64,000 bases of DNA from Sclerotinia nivalis (Eukaryota > Ascomycota > Leotiomycetes > Helotiales > Sclerotiniaceae): NCBI GenBank assembly GCA_029531795.1, contig JAPEIS010000011.1, positions 2,294,001 to 2,358,000 on the forward strand, given 5' to 3'. Positions 32,987 to 43,605 of this stretch are shown here, one piece after another; positions within the stretch are counted from its first letter, which is position 1; every line of letters begins with the position of its first letter. Position numbers and translations under genes: made by a program. The notes under the pieces were generated by a model. It was not told where the DNA came from and did no database searches. It saw nothing but the letters and a program-made list of their open reading frames with translations.

Positions 32987-33846
32987 TTCATTGATTAGGG
33001 AGGAGAGAAATTGGAGGGAGGAGAAGACATGGTTTGAAGATATATTTTTATTTCTGGAGTAAGAGTCCCAAGAAGAGAACGGCGCGAGGTTGTGGATGGT
33101 CTGTGCTGAAGCTATAAACCCCCGCTGGAGTGAAGGGAAACTTTTATTTTGGTTGTGTCAATTCACTCTACTCTACTTGTATATACTTTGCTCACAAACT
33201 AACTTGACGAACTAATTTCAAAATCATTTTGCATCTTTTCATCTTTTGATCTTTTGGTGCTCGAAGTGGAGAACAAAGAACAATCGACATCATGTCTGAA
33301 AGCACTTCAAACCAGACCAAAAGACGCAGACCCAAGCTGCCAAAGAAAATGAACTCAACCTGATGCAGGATACATGTATTGCTAGGCTTGATCAAAATGC
33401 TCCTCCGGGTATGGATTTCGTGCTCGAGAAATCATCTAGATTAAGAGAGCAGGCGCACGTGGTAAAATCGGAAAACACAAATATCAAAATCGAACCGCTG
33501 TTATTGACATATTTATTTTCAACACAAAAGTGCGGATGAGAGAAGAACTAATGTGTAGAGATATCGACGTTCACCATGTATGGGTTATATGTTATTTAAG
33601 GCAAAACCCTTTATTTATCTATCTAGGTATGAAGGTGTTGCCAGCCGGAATGTCGAGATCTATTGTGACGTCCTTTGGTGCGTGGAAACTGCCTAGAAAA
33701 ATGAAAAGGAATTGCGAAACAATGAATGAATGAACGAACGGATAGACTGTGAGCAGAGCTTCAAATTGAACGTGACCAGAATCCCTTCATGCTGATTCAA
33801 ACTAGGCTGAAGATGCAAAGATTGTGGCAAGTTTTGTCAGCTGTGT
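32987..33846. other. intergenic region with a small coding relic
   Basis: Upstream of ARV1 and downstream of the helicase gene. Apart from the broken frame at 33292-33537 nothing is supported. Confidence 0.5.
33292..33537 (+). pseudogene. frame-broken small ORF, unrecognised
   Basis: ATG at 33292 opens a basic stretch (SESTSNQTKRRRPKLPKK) that stops after 23 codons. From about 33324 another frame stays open for ~70 codons with protein-like content (KENELNLMQDTCIARLDQN, then MDFVLEKSSRLREQ). A frame change would join them. It may be a decayed gene; no family recognised. Confidence 0.25.
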
Positions 33847-36074
33847 TTACCACCAACGAACATCACCTCGAGCTGCAACGATCGGATCTGATTGCTGACT
33901 ATTTTTGGCGAGTTCATCAGCGGTATCATCTAAAATGACCTGAGGAACTTCTTGGTTGTTCTCGTCTTCCAGCAACTTCTTGATCGCAGGCGCCAGGAGC
34001 TTGTTGTCCTCATCATCCGGGAAATAGTAAATAATATGATAACCTCGACGCCCCTTTCGTCCGGCATGATTGCATCGATCCAAGAATACTTGCTCTGCGG
34101 CTCGCTTGGACATGGACTGTTGGGCCTTTGGCAAATCAAACTGAACAACCAGGTCAGCATCTGAGTTGAGGCCAGCAGAGACGACATCAGTCACAAGAAA
34201 AATCTCCACTGGCTTGTCGGAGGTCTGCAAAGCACATATTTCCCGCTTGCCCTGCGTTCCCATAAGAAGATTGATTTGTTTGTGGTAGTGTGGCAAGCCT
34301 GCGTGAACGGGGATAATGTTGCGACCCTTGATATCCTTCAAGGGCTCAGTGTTAGTGGTACCACGCCTGCTGTCATTGGGATCCGCAAACATATCCTCCA
34401 AAATATCCACTCGCTTTTGGTAGCCACAAAATATAATCACACGCTTAATGCAGCCTTTAGATCTCTCAATGATCGGGTCAAGATCTTCCCACAGGTTTTG
34501 CATCTGGGATTCTGGTCTGCCCTCTCTAACACTCACGTGGTGCAAGATGCGAGCTTTTGCATTTTCAGGTGAAGATTCATCCACATCATGCAACTGGATG
34601 ATCTGTGTCTCTTCAACCGTTGGTCCAATGAAATGGTCGACACCCTCCATGCTCATGGTATCGTATGGAGAAATTAGGATTCTCATGGGTTGGCACCGAC
34701 ATTTGTTCTCGATTTGTTCCAAGATACCATTTGTTCCAGTGAGTTTTTCGTACCAATCTGTCTTGGGATGCATTGCCTTGCAAGAAGGTATTTACATCAT
34801 CAAAGACGACATACTTAAGTTTAACGGGTGATATGGTACCATTTTTCATGAAGTGCGTCAAGCGTCCTGGCGTAGCGACCACAATGTCAGCATTCCGCGA
34901 AAGTTTTCTAGATTGGGACCGAACACCTCCATATACAGCACTGGCCACCTTAACTTTAATACCTCTGGCAGCAAGCTTGGTATTTGGAGTTTTGGTTAGC
35001 ACTTGAAGGTTCCGCAAGTGTTTGGCCACAAGGGGTGAGGTTGAGGTGATAATTAAAACAGTGGGCGTGGCAGGATAGTAGCTAGTGGTCTCTACTTGGG
35101 TTTTATTCGTTTCTGGGTTTTCTGTTTTGGAATTGTGAATTCTCTGATGATCATTCATCCCGTCTACATTACCATCGCGCGCGTTTGCTTTGCTATTTGG
35201 TTCGTCTTGCATCTGGCAGACAGCGTTTAAAATGGCAACTGCAAGTCCAAGGGACTTTCCGCACCCTAAAAAAGATTAGTTCTTATCCAATAAGCCTTCG
35301 ATACACTGGAAGACTTACCACCTGGTGCGTTGATCACGATATCTCTCTTCTTACGGATGGTGGACCTAGCGACCGGGCTCAAAGCTTTCACGATGGGCAT
35401 TTGAATTGGATTTGGCTTGTGAGCTTCAACGCCATACCTGTCCGGGATTTTTTTGAGTAGTTCTTTGATGTCGTCGTGTATGTAATCGGCATCCCATGAT
35501 GAATGGATGGTAACCTTGCTACCTGGCGTCATACCCATTTTTCGCAGATCCTCATCCAACACAGCATCCAATGGTACGGTGAACTGGTAAGGTTTGCCGG
35601 TCTTCATACTTTGATTTGTCAGCTTGAACATATGTAAGTTGCACGGATTCAGCTTACATTCTTTTATCTGGCTTGATTCCCTTTTCAAAAACCATTTGAA
35701 AATTATCATAAAATGGTTCGTCTGAAATAAACTCAAGCTCATCATCAGGCGCGGTGTTGACATCTTCTTGAACGACAATGGTGGCATGTTCTTGAGCGTC
35801 AGTGATGGCCGTGATTTTTTCTTGAACGATAATGGTGGCATGTTCTTGAGCGTCAGTGATGGCCGTGATTTTTTCTTGAACGACAATAATGGTATGTTCT
35901 TGAGTATCAGTGATGGCTGTGACATCTTCTCTGCCAGTAGTTAGATTGGAAGCGTTTTTTTGCTCTGATTGATCGATAAGTCAGTAATCAAACAAACACA
36001 TGAATGCTGAATGGAATATTACCTGGTTGATTTTGACATTCTTCTCGCTGAGCTACGACTATGGGAACGTCCAT
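33847..36074 (-). CDS. divergent DEAD-box-type RNA helicase, frame broken at motif II
   Basis: Exons: 36074-36023, 35964-35658, 35608-35319 and 35265-33847, with introns of 58, 49 and 53 bp. An acidic N-terminus contains three tandem 18-residue repeats (ITAITDAQEHATI type). The helicase core follows: Q-motif region (GVEAHKPNPIQMPIVKAL), motif I APGGCGKS (completed by splicing), motif Ib VATPGRL, motif IV-V region (RVIIFCGYQKRVDIL; FLVTDVVSAGLNSDADLVV) and motif VI HAGRKGRRG. Motif II is VFDD instead of DEAD, and motif III (normally SAT) seems to be SPY. Right after VFDD the frame shifts: reading on requires removal of a 19-nt (34777-34795) or 34-nt (34762-34795) GT...AG segment, far shorter than any normal fungal intron, or a 1-nt indel. 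It is therefore either a pseudogene, a sequence error or an unusual splice. An upstream untranslated intron with GTAAGT lies near 36150. Confidence 0.7.
35775..35936 (-). repeat. 54-bp tandem repeat in helicase N-terminus (3 copies)
   Basis: Three consecutive in-frame units of 54 nt, the second and third almost identical, encoding 18-residue repeats of the form ITAITDAQEHATIIVQEK. The in-frame length suggests coding selection or recent expansion. Confidence 0.85.
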
Positions 36075-36624
36075 TTTGTCTACCTCTAAAGAAGAAATGT
36101 TAGTCGAATATGGCCACTGAGTAGGAAGATCGAAGTTCATTGATGGGTACTTACTTGAAGGTCTGAAACCGCAACTGGATCTTGACTTTGAATTTCGTTG
36201 ATTTTGCTTGATTCAATAAATAGAAAACGTTGGATTATTTCAAGAGAGCGAAAGTTTACCACAATCTGAGGCCAAGGCTTTCTAGATGGAAAGATTGTTC
36301 AATTGATGGTAGATGTGGTGGAGAGGAATAAAGAAGGGAGGGAAAGAGGAAGTTGAGGAATTGAAGAGTTGAAAAATTAATAAGTTGAGAAGTTGAGAAG
36401 TTGAGGAGTTGAGGTGGAGGAGTTGAGGTGGGGAGGTTGGGAATCTGAGAAAGTATCTGGTAGTCCCGACGACGCGACAAATTCACCTTTGTTTACACAC
36501 TAGCGGGATCAAGATCTTTTCAATAATATTGATTCCGAAAAGAGCGGCCGAGTAGTCCGAAAACCGGTATTTGTGTTCGTAGTCCCGCCTACTGGGCACA
36601 TTGCATCTTATCTTACATTGCATA

Positions 36625-36656
36625 CAGAGCAGAGCAGAGCAGAGCAGAGCAGAGCA
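36625..36656. repeat. AGAGC microsatellite
   Basis: Six consecutive copies of the pentamer AGAGC, followed by GTCAGTCAGTCA. Confidence 0.85.
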
Positions 36657-37410
36657 GTCAGTCAGTCAAACAACACATATAGCGCCAACACAATAGCCAT
36701 GGTGCGACCAGAGCTTGACCTCAGGATAGACTGAGCAGAAGTGGAATCAGGGACGCGAATAGGGAAACCGAAACAAAATATTGCGTATCAGGCCACCAAG
36801 AGTAAGGACCGTGGCGGCGAGGAGAATGGATGGGTGCGGCGGAAGGGAGAAGGAAAGGGGGAAGACATTTTTGGAACTGGTCATTGGATTAGATTTTGCT
36901 GTACAAAACTATGTGTGAGTTCCACATAGTTTAGAGCAAAACCTCTTGTACTCAGACATATAGTTGGCAGCTGAAATGAAATAACCGTCTTCCATTTATC
37001 ATATATCATCCCTCGCCTTGATTATTTGGGCAAAGGCGAATTAACAATGAATAACAATAGCAATTCAAATCATTAAGTTTCCGATGAGCAGTGAGAGGCT
37101 CATGTGGTTGCCTCAGTTGTCTAGGTCACAAAATATTGTGTTGTATAATCCATCTGACTTTCAGTTTGATTTTTGAAAATCAGTATTGTTATTTGTTTTA
37201 ATTTTTTCCTTCGCCTTTTCCTTTTTGTTGGGAAAACTGTCAGGAAAAGGCAGTCGATCTAAGACACTTTCGACCGTATCATTCGTTGTCCCGCACAAAT
37301 AGATTTCAAGATGAATAAAGATCCCATACCCCTAGACAGGAATACGCGAAATTCAGGTATCGTTCCCAGCTCCAGCCAGTATTAACATCCAGAAGCTACA
37401 GACGTGGCAC

Positions 37411-37776
37411 ATGGCACTTGGTGAGTCAATACCTGAGCATGTCAACGATCTAGACCAACGTGAAAACGCCCAAGATTCAGGTATCATCTATTCCCTTATT
37501 CTTTTTTTTCTGTAACGCGGCGATCAGTTCACAGAGTAAAAAATGGCTAACCAGAACGCAGCAGATGACCGCGATACCGCGTGTGAGAAATGTTATATGA
37601 GTCGAAAGCAAGAAGACTCGTTGTTGAAGGACAAGCAGCGGGGCCGGGCACTTTTACAGATCGTTGTTGCTGTCAGTCGTTGTCGGAATGAACAATACTC
37701 GGTACAATGTCAAGTGATCAACGATACCAATCATCGACGATGCAATTCATACATCCGTTTGTGTTCTCAGCTATGA
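37411..37776 (+). CDS. possible two-exon small protein, unrecognised
   Basis: ATG at 37411 opens 23 codons (MALGESIPEHVNDLDQREN) to a donor at 37481 (GTATCA). An acceptor at 37560-37561, 13 nt after a GGCTAACC branch-like site, continues the frame as ADDRDTACEKCYMSRKQED and ends with TGA at 37774-37776, 94 aa in all. The product is charged with several Cys (CEKC, RRCN), but no family is recognised. Splice signals are reasonable but the donor is weak. A similar short exon-like piece (start 37311) lies just upstream. Confidence 0.3.
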
Positions 37777-38761
37777 GTATTCTTAATAATTGGTCTATTT
37801 GCGAGTAAATCCTCCCCCTCATCTGCTTTATACGAAACAATGGCTAACCTGCTTATAAGATCACAATGATTGTCTCACTCACTCACTTCATTTATTCCTT
37901 CCCATTTTCAGTATCCATAACTTTACCAACCCGAGACCCCCTCCCACAACTCCCTAGCGATCTTTACCAGATATTTCTACAGGCGTTATTTCCCCAAACC
38001 ACATGAAATGAAACAAGTCAAGAACTTTTCCGCTAAATCAAGAACCCGTATATATTAACAAATACATATACATAATACTCTTTACATATAAATTTGAAGC
38101 CTTCCAAGAAGAATTCGAAAGTTCGTATAGAAAGTATTTTGAAGTCCCTTAAGGCGCATACACTCTTTCTATCTTTCTCGCACACTATCTCTCATTATCC
38201 TCCCCTCACGCAGACATTATATTTGAGTCGGGGCTATGTTAAACAGCCTGTACCCATATTCATTTGATAGTTTATCCGCCAAATAGGATTGGCTCCTGTT
38301 TAACCATTCATTCGGAACAGAAACAGCCAACATACGTCCGTATGAATGACTTGGTTTGCAGAACGTCTCTGATACAATGGAAAAAGGTAGCATGCATTCA
38401 TTTCCCGTGAGCAACATCCACTAGCTATTGCCGACAGAAGCCAAATTAAACATTGGTAGCGACAAAAGCATGATCCGTTACGCCATACACCAGACATCTT
38501 CACTGGGTCATGACCATCAGACTGACAATAATTAGAAGTAAGTTTCATTAATTTTGTTTATCCTGCGACTCTACCCCACAGCTCTCTTCTCACATCGCGT
38601 TTCGCTTGTTATTATATGTCTAATCATTGTGAGTTGCAATCTATGGCATAATACTTCAGCCATAGTTGTGTTCGTCATTAAGCGCGGCCTTAGAAATTCT
38701 AACTGCGAACTGTCAATTCCCATGTAAAGCTTTAGATGTTTGGTGACTGACTTATTTCCAT

Positions 38762-39377
38762 TGCCAGAACGGAGTTGGGCGATATTCCAGACAATGCGAC
38801 CTCTGCATACATTGCACTTGGAAATGTCCGACAGCAAATATTTCCCACAGCAATACCATTCGGGGGACCTGGCATTTCCCAGCAACATGCATCCACCCCA
38901 GTACCTCTCAGCTCATCTGGCAGCTTCCAGCAACACGTATCTCCTCAGATAACTTTTGGTACACCTGGAAACTTCCGACAGCAGACAAGTCTTATGTCGG
39001 TACCTCTCAATGAAGCTGGTAAACTACAGCAACAGACGGCTCAATTCAATACATGTAACAACTACCAGCAGCAGACGTCGCCTTTGCCAATCCAACCATA
39101 TGGATCTCACAACTGCCAGCAACAATTCTCTCCCTTGTCAATGCAATCCGATGGACCTAGGACATTCCAAGAGCCAATTCCTTCATTCTCCGTCCCATTT
39201 GGTGGAACAATTAACTTCAAGCAGACACACACATGGTATATAGAGAATTTCGTGCCTTACTTGCCACTGAAATGTATCCGTACTCAATTGAGGGGATGTA
39301 GTTGTTTACTGCAACCTCACCGAGGTAAGAAGCAAAAGCCAGGAGATTCAATAGTCCGGACTGCAATCAAACAATAG
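38762..39377 (+). CDS. Gln-rich tandem-repeat ORF (3' exon of an unidentified gene or relic)
   Basis: An open frame of about 200 codons without its own ATG; it is preceded by a plausible acceptor (TTGCCAG at 38761-38767), so it may be a downstream exon. It encodes about eight degenerate repeats of ~16-17 residues with the pattern (Q/R)QQxxSPxxxPxGxxGxF. The 3' end changes composition (Cys/Arg-rich), and the last ~10 codons and stop lie inside the small transposon at 39347, so the native end has probably been replaced. No family recognised. Confidence 0.4.
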
Positions 39378-39560
39378 GAGATTTTGGATTGTTGGAACTA
39401 ATTGAAACATTGAAATCAATAAAAGATCCAAATCATATTGAAATATTTATACTTTCTGAAACATTAGATCCAGTTGAAATATTCAACCCATTTGAATCAA
39501 TAAATTATAATTTCCAAACATTCAAAGCTTACATCTAGTCTCCTGGTCCAAACTATTGGA
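39347..39560 (+). mobile_element. MITE-like element, copy 4 (full length)
   Basis: 214 bp with imperfect terminal inverted repeats: left TTCAATAGTCCGGACTGCA, right (reverse complement) TCCAATAGTTTGGACCAGGA. AT-rich interior with repeated TTGAAAT/ATTGAAAC segments, no coding capacity. It overlaps the end of the Gln-rich ORF. Confidence 0.7.
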
Positions 39561-40241
39561 CAATCTCGTGCCAAAAGCAATACCATACAATATGTATATA
39601 TAAGGAAGGTCATATTCTAATACTCTGTATAATTCTTGGCACTTCCAAGATGATTTGTTGAAATAAGAGTGCCAAAAGAGTAAAAAATTTACTCTCTACC
39701 TTTGTGTCTTCATTCATCCCATCGGTTTTGCCTGTTCCTTCTCCTTGTATAAAATGGAAAGAATGATCTTCTTCCCACTAGCATTAAAATCCCACTCTCC
39801 GGACTTTGGACAAGGACGCGAATGCGATGATCGACATGCATGCTGTAAACCCAGCTGCATTCACATATCCATGCAGTCATACAATAGTAATGGTACTCGG
39901 TGAGCAGATAAGAAAGCTATGCTTGTCGTTATATAAGGCATTGATCATAATTTGATCGACACCCCGCATCGCGAAAGCAGCTGATTTCCTGTCCCGCAAT
40001 TGAAGGGACATTCTATTCATTTGCAATTAATTGAGTTGTATGACTGTATGCGCCTGTTTCGCGCGTCTTCACGCCTTCCGTTTGACAATGTTAATGACAA
40101 ACGATAACTTGAGGAGTAAAATATGAGACTGCTATTAAGGTCAATTCACCTCCTTCACATATTAAACTACAAACAATTCCTACACTCAAATATACAACAA
40201 TCTACTCCCCATATTCCTAGCTATACTCAAATCTCATCAAA
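39561..40241. other. intergenic region / promoter of the GFA gene
   Basis: No supported coding frame. The last ~80 bp are C/A-rich leader sequence before the ATG at 40242. Confidence 0.5.
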
Positions 40242-40925
40242 ATGACCTTAAAATACACCACAACCTCCACTCCCACTCGTAAACCTTTCCACGGTTCCTG
40301 CCACTGTGGACTCGTCCGCTTCATAATCTTCATGACTCTTCCCCCAGCTGTGATCGAAGCAAGCCCCCCCGCAAAATCTACCCTGCGTCTCCGCAAATGT
40401 AACTGCACCACCTGTCACAAAATGGGTCTTTTCCACATCCGACTCCCTGATTCCCCAAACGATTTCATGCTTCTAAATCCCACTGATATGCCGCATGAAA
40501 AAGGCGGATGGCAAGACCAGGGTATGAAAAATTATCAGTGTTTTGACAAGATGGTTGATTGGTGGTTTTGTGGGACGTGCGGTGTGAGACCTTTTGCTGC
40601 CGGGTTGGATTTTCGTAATGGGGAAATCAGGAAGGTGAATTTGAGGGAATTGGGGATTACCGAGGTTGATGGGGAGAAAGTAGGAGAGGGGGAGAGAGAG
40701 GTTTGGATGTGTCCGAAGGGGGGAAAGGGCGTGGATGGGAAGACTGTGGAGTGGGAAGAAGGAGAGACGGGATATTTGTCTGTTAATGCTACGGCACTGG
40801 AGGCAGATCAAGAGGGGTGTGATTTAAGAGAGTGGCATGAGAAGGGATGGATTAGTTATCTGGATTGTTTGGATCGAAAGGAGGAGAATAGATTAGGTAG
40901 GCCATGGAGAGGTGGAATGTACTGA
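40242..40925 (+). CDS. GFA / CENP-V domain zinc protein
   Basis: Intronless frame of 227 codons. It shows the zinc-binding pattern of the glutathione-dependent formaldehyde-activating (GFA, Mss4-like) family: SCHCG (Cys20, Cys22), CNCTTCHK (Cys53, Cys55, Cys58) and FCGTCGVRPF (Cys110, Cys113). Fungal members are numerous, and few have a proven reaction. The spacing between the first and second Cys groups is wider than in bacterial Gfa because of an insert (MTLPPAVIEASPPAK). The C-terminal third is acidic and ends with RPWRGGMY. No targeting signal. Confidence 0.9.
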   Translation: MTLKYTTTSTPTRKPFHGSCHCGLVRFIIFMTLPPAVIEASPPAKSTLRLRKCNCTTCHKMGLFHIRLPDSPNDFMLLNPTDMPHEKGGWQDQGMKNYQCFDKMVDWWFCGTCGVRPFAAGLDFRNGEIRKVNLRELGITEVDGEKVGEGEREVWMCPKGGKGVDGKTVEWEEGETGYLSVNATALEADQEGCDLREWHEKGWISYLDCLDRKEENRLGRPWRGGMY

Positions 40926-41088
40926 GGTTAGTTATGGGGTATTGAGGTCTAGTTTATTATGAAAGGGAAGATGGGTCGAGGGAGAATCATTTTCGAGGAC
41001 TCAAATGATATGCGGTGTTTCATGGTATACAATTTATGACTGCTTAACAAGAGGGGATATAAACTAGCTAAATACAAAAATACAAAAC

Positions 41089-41910
41089 TCACAATTTACT
41101 GGGTACCCAATTCGGTTTCCTCTTCTCAACAAAACTCCTCACTCCCTCCTTCATGTTCGGACCCTTATCCATCCTACTATACCAATTTTGTTCTATCAAT
41201 CTCGTTCCTTCTTCGGCACCAACTCCTTCCCAGCCCATCTTGATGCCTTCTCTACTCACAATAACACTATCCGGACTATTTGCTGCTATCAGCTCCGCCA
41301 TTTTGATAGCTTCCTCAACACTCTTCCCCGTTCCCACCACCCTATTGACCAACCCCCATTCCATAGCTTCTTCTGCTCCAAGCGTCCTTCCCGTCAACGC
41401 CATCTCCATTGCCCTTTGTTTTCCTACCGTCCTCACTAACCTAGTCAAAGCCCCAGCAAGAGCCACGACTCCAATCTTCACTTCCGGTAACGCAAACACA
41501 GCATGAGATTCTGCAATCACCATATCCGCATTTATAATCATCTCACAACCACCTCCGAAACAAATTCCATTCACAGCACATATTATAGGTTTCTTTCCGC
41601 CTCTCCGACTCAACCCTCCAAAACCAGATGTTGGTAATGAACGGGCTTGACTTGAGGCAGAAGTTGATAACGAATTATTCGAATCCCATTCTTTTAGATC
41701 TGCGCCTGCACAGAAACTCCGTCCGACGCCTGTTAAGATGGCACATCGGAGACCAGGCTCAGCGTCAAACCATCGAAAGACTCGATCGAGTTCGTTGTGC
41801 GTGAATGTATCGAGGCAGTTGAGGGATGAGGGCCTGTTGATAGTTATGAGGAGAGTGGAGGCTGTTGGGAACGATAGAAGAGTGTTTTTGAGGGGCGTGC
41901 CGGTGGACAT
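41089..41910 (-). CDS. peroxisomal enoyl-CoA hydratase/isomerase
   Basis: Intronless frame of 273 codons. Crotonase-fold features: TINRPSSLNCLD near the N-terminus, FCAGADLKEW (oxyanion hole, Ala68-Asp71), NGICFGGGCEM (second oxyanion element, Gly119-121) and FALPEVKIGVVA with Glu143 at the usual catalytic position. The C-terminus is SKL, a canonical type 1 peroxisomal targeting signal, so it is predicted to act in peroxisomal beta-oxidation of fatty acids or branched-chain acyl-CoAs. Length is normal. The substrate within the superfamily is not resolvable here. Confidence 0.92.
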   Translation of the reverse strand: MSTGTPLKNTLLSFPTASTLLITINRPSSLNCLDTFTHNELDRVFRWFDAEPGLRCAILTGVGRSFCAGADLKEWDSNNSLSTSASSQARSLPTSGFGGLSRRGGKKPIICAVNGICFGGGCEMIINADMVIAESHAVFALPEVKIGVVALAGALTRLVRTVGKQRAMEMALTGRTLGAEEAMEWGLVNRVVGTGKSVEEAIKMAELIAANSPDSVIVSREGIKMGWEGVGAEEGTRLIEQNWYSRMDKGPNMKEGVRSFVEKRKPNWVPSKL

Positions 41911-43605
41911 ATTGTGGAAATTGAGATGGCGGGGTATTGTTGATGATGTGCAGAATACAGGAAGATCAAAAGCAAGAGAGAGAAAAGAAAATTGTGCAAT
42001 GATATTTTTGTATAAAGTTCATCTACATTGTGCTTACAGCTGCGGAGGAAGATGCGTTGTCAATGAAGAGGTCCCCATAATTCGTGGGGAAGATGCCGAA
42101 GCCTCGGCAAACTTTCCATGAGTCCGCAGGGGTACAATGAGCTTAGCGGTTAGCAATGATCTACGGAGCGTATACTCGCAAGTCACATATTACGATGCAC
42201 TACAAACTATTTTAACGTATAATAATATACCAATCTCTAGGACTTTTAGGTCACGAGAGAAGTCATCTTGTCTATCTTCCAGACAACTATCGTGCAAGAT
42301 CAGCAAGAGCAGTAACCTTAACAGGTTCAGTATCCTCCAATGAGTTTAAATCTGGTATAGTTACCAGGCACTCTCATTACTACAGTAACATAAGCTCATC
42401 TGACTTCAGTATGGAACTTAGCATGCAATCCCACAGAAGCTGCAGCTCCTTGAAATGACTTTGCTAGTTCCCTTGGCCATTCTTCAAGATAGCTTTCAAG
42501 TTGACTCCTACAGCAGTGTCATATGCTCATATGCTCATCTGGTCTTAAGTCTTACAGTCGTTTGATCCGAAGCCGGATTTGAATTGTAGGCGTATAATGT
42601 ACAAGTCCACCAGGAATAGGTGATCTGTCAAAGTAGGTAAAGCTACCGACATACTGATCTCCCTTGTCGCCGGAGAAGAGTTTAACAACTGAGGACCAGA
42701 AGCTACACTTGGTAACATATTGGTGAGAATACTGGCTTGGGCTAGAGCGATTATCAAATCATCAGGAGTCGTATCTTCGCTTCTAATTAGTTTCAATTCG
42801 ATGTGGAATATCAAAAAACATTCAAAACATTCAAACCAAAAACTGTATATATATTGTTCACTATCTACTATATAATTTCCGCATTCACTAAAACGATCAC
42901 TTTGAGAAGAAAACCTTGTAAATATTGCTATCACTATCTTTTACCATTCCATTGATCCATCCCGAGCCATTCATCCTCCACCCTGAGTACTTAGTCCTTC
43001 CATTCCTCTGATACTCGCACCAATGTCCAAATTGGACTTACAAGTCAAAAGATGTTAAATATATACATAAGAATCGGAGGTTTGCCTCTTTCTCCTCCCT
43101 CACGCCTTTCTTTCGTTGTTCCATCGATCCATATTTGCGTTTTCGTCTCACTTCTCGAGTCCCAAAATCCAATCTCTCAGTAATAGTCAAACATTATCCT
43201 TTCCTTAGCAGACTCATCAGGTGATCCTACTACTACCTGCCATATCCTCCTCCCTTTCCTTTCCTTTCAAAATCAAATATAACGCCATGAATGAGTGTGT
43301 GTTGGGTATCTTCCATCCTTTCCATGCATCCCTTCATTTTGTATCATATCAAAAGACCGTGAATTATCATTCCATCCATTATTGAGCTTGTGTTAAAAAT
43401 AATAAATTAAGGATTGTATGTATCATGTTTTTCGTTGTTCATGTCGGATAGGGACATTAGGAATAAGAAATGAAATATAAAATGAAGAATAAATATGTCA
43501 TGATACGTTAAATGTAATCGTCGTGTCGTGCAGTCATGAGAATGAATATAAAAATGCTGAAGCTAAATTTCGAATGAAAAGATTAAAATAAACAGAATCA
43601 TATTA
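41911..43605. other. intergenic region with one coding-like segment
   Basis: Downstream of the adhesin and upstream of the hydratase gene. Apart from the two-exon segment at 42396-42758 there is no supported gene. The 43000-43600 part is AT-rich 3' flank. Confidence 0.5.
42396..42758 (-). CDS. unrecognised coding segment (3' part of a gene or relic)
   Basis: On the minus strand a frame open from 42758 to 42556 (ending in phase 2 at a GTAAGA donor) joins, through a 48-bp intron with GTAG acceptor, to 42507-42396, which ends in TGA. The spliced product, ~104 residues, reads as a plausible protein (LFSGDKGDQYVGSFTYFDR; SQLESYLEEWPRELAKSF), with the two halves in phase. No start codon is found: a stop precedes 42758, so an upstream exon or a frame break must exist. 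Function unknown. Confidence 0.4.

Larger units (their letters stand above)
36075..38760. other. long intergenic region with doubtful small exons
   Basis: Includes the helicase leader, an AGAGC pentamer repeat at 36625-36656, a GTTGA-rich tract at about 36350-36440, and a possible two-exon small gene at 37411-37776. Nothing else is supported. Confidence 0.45.
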
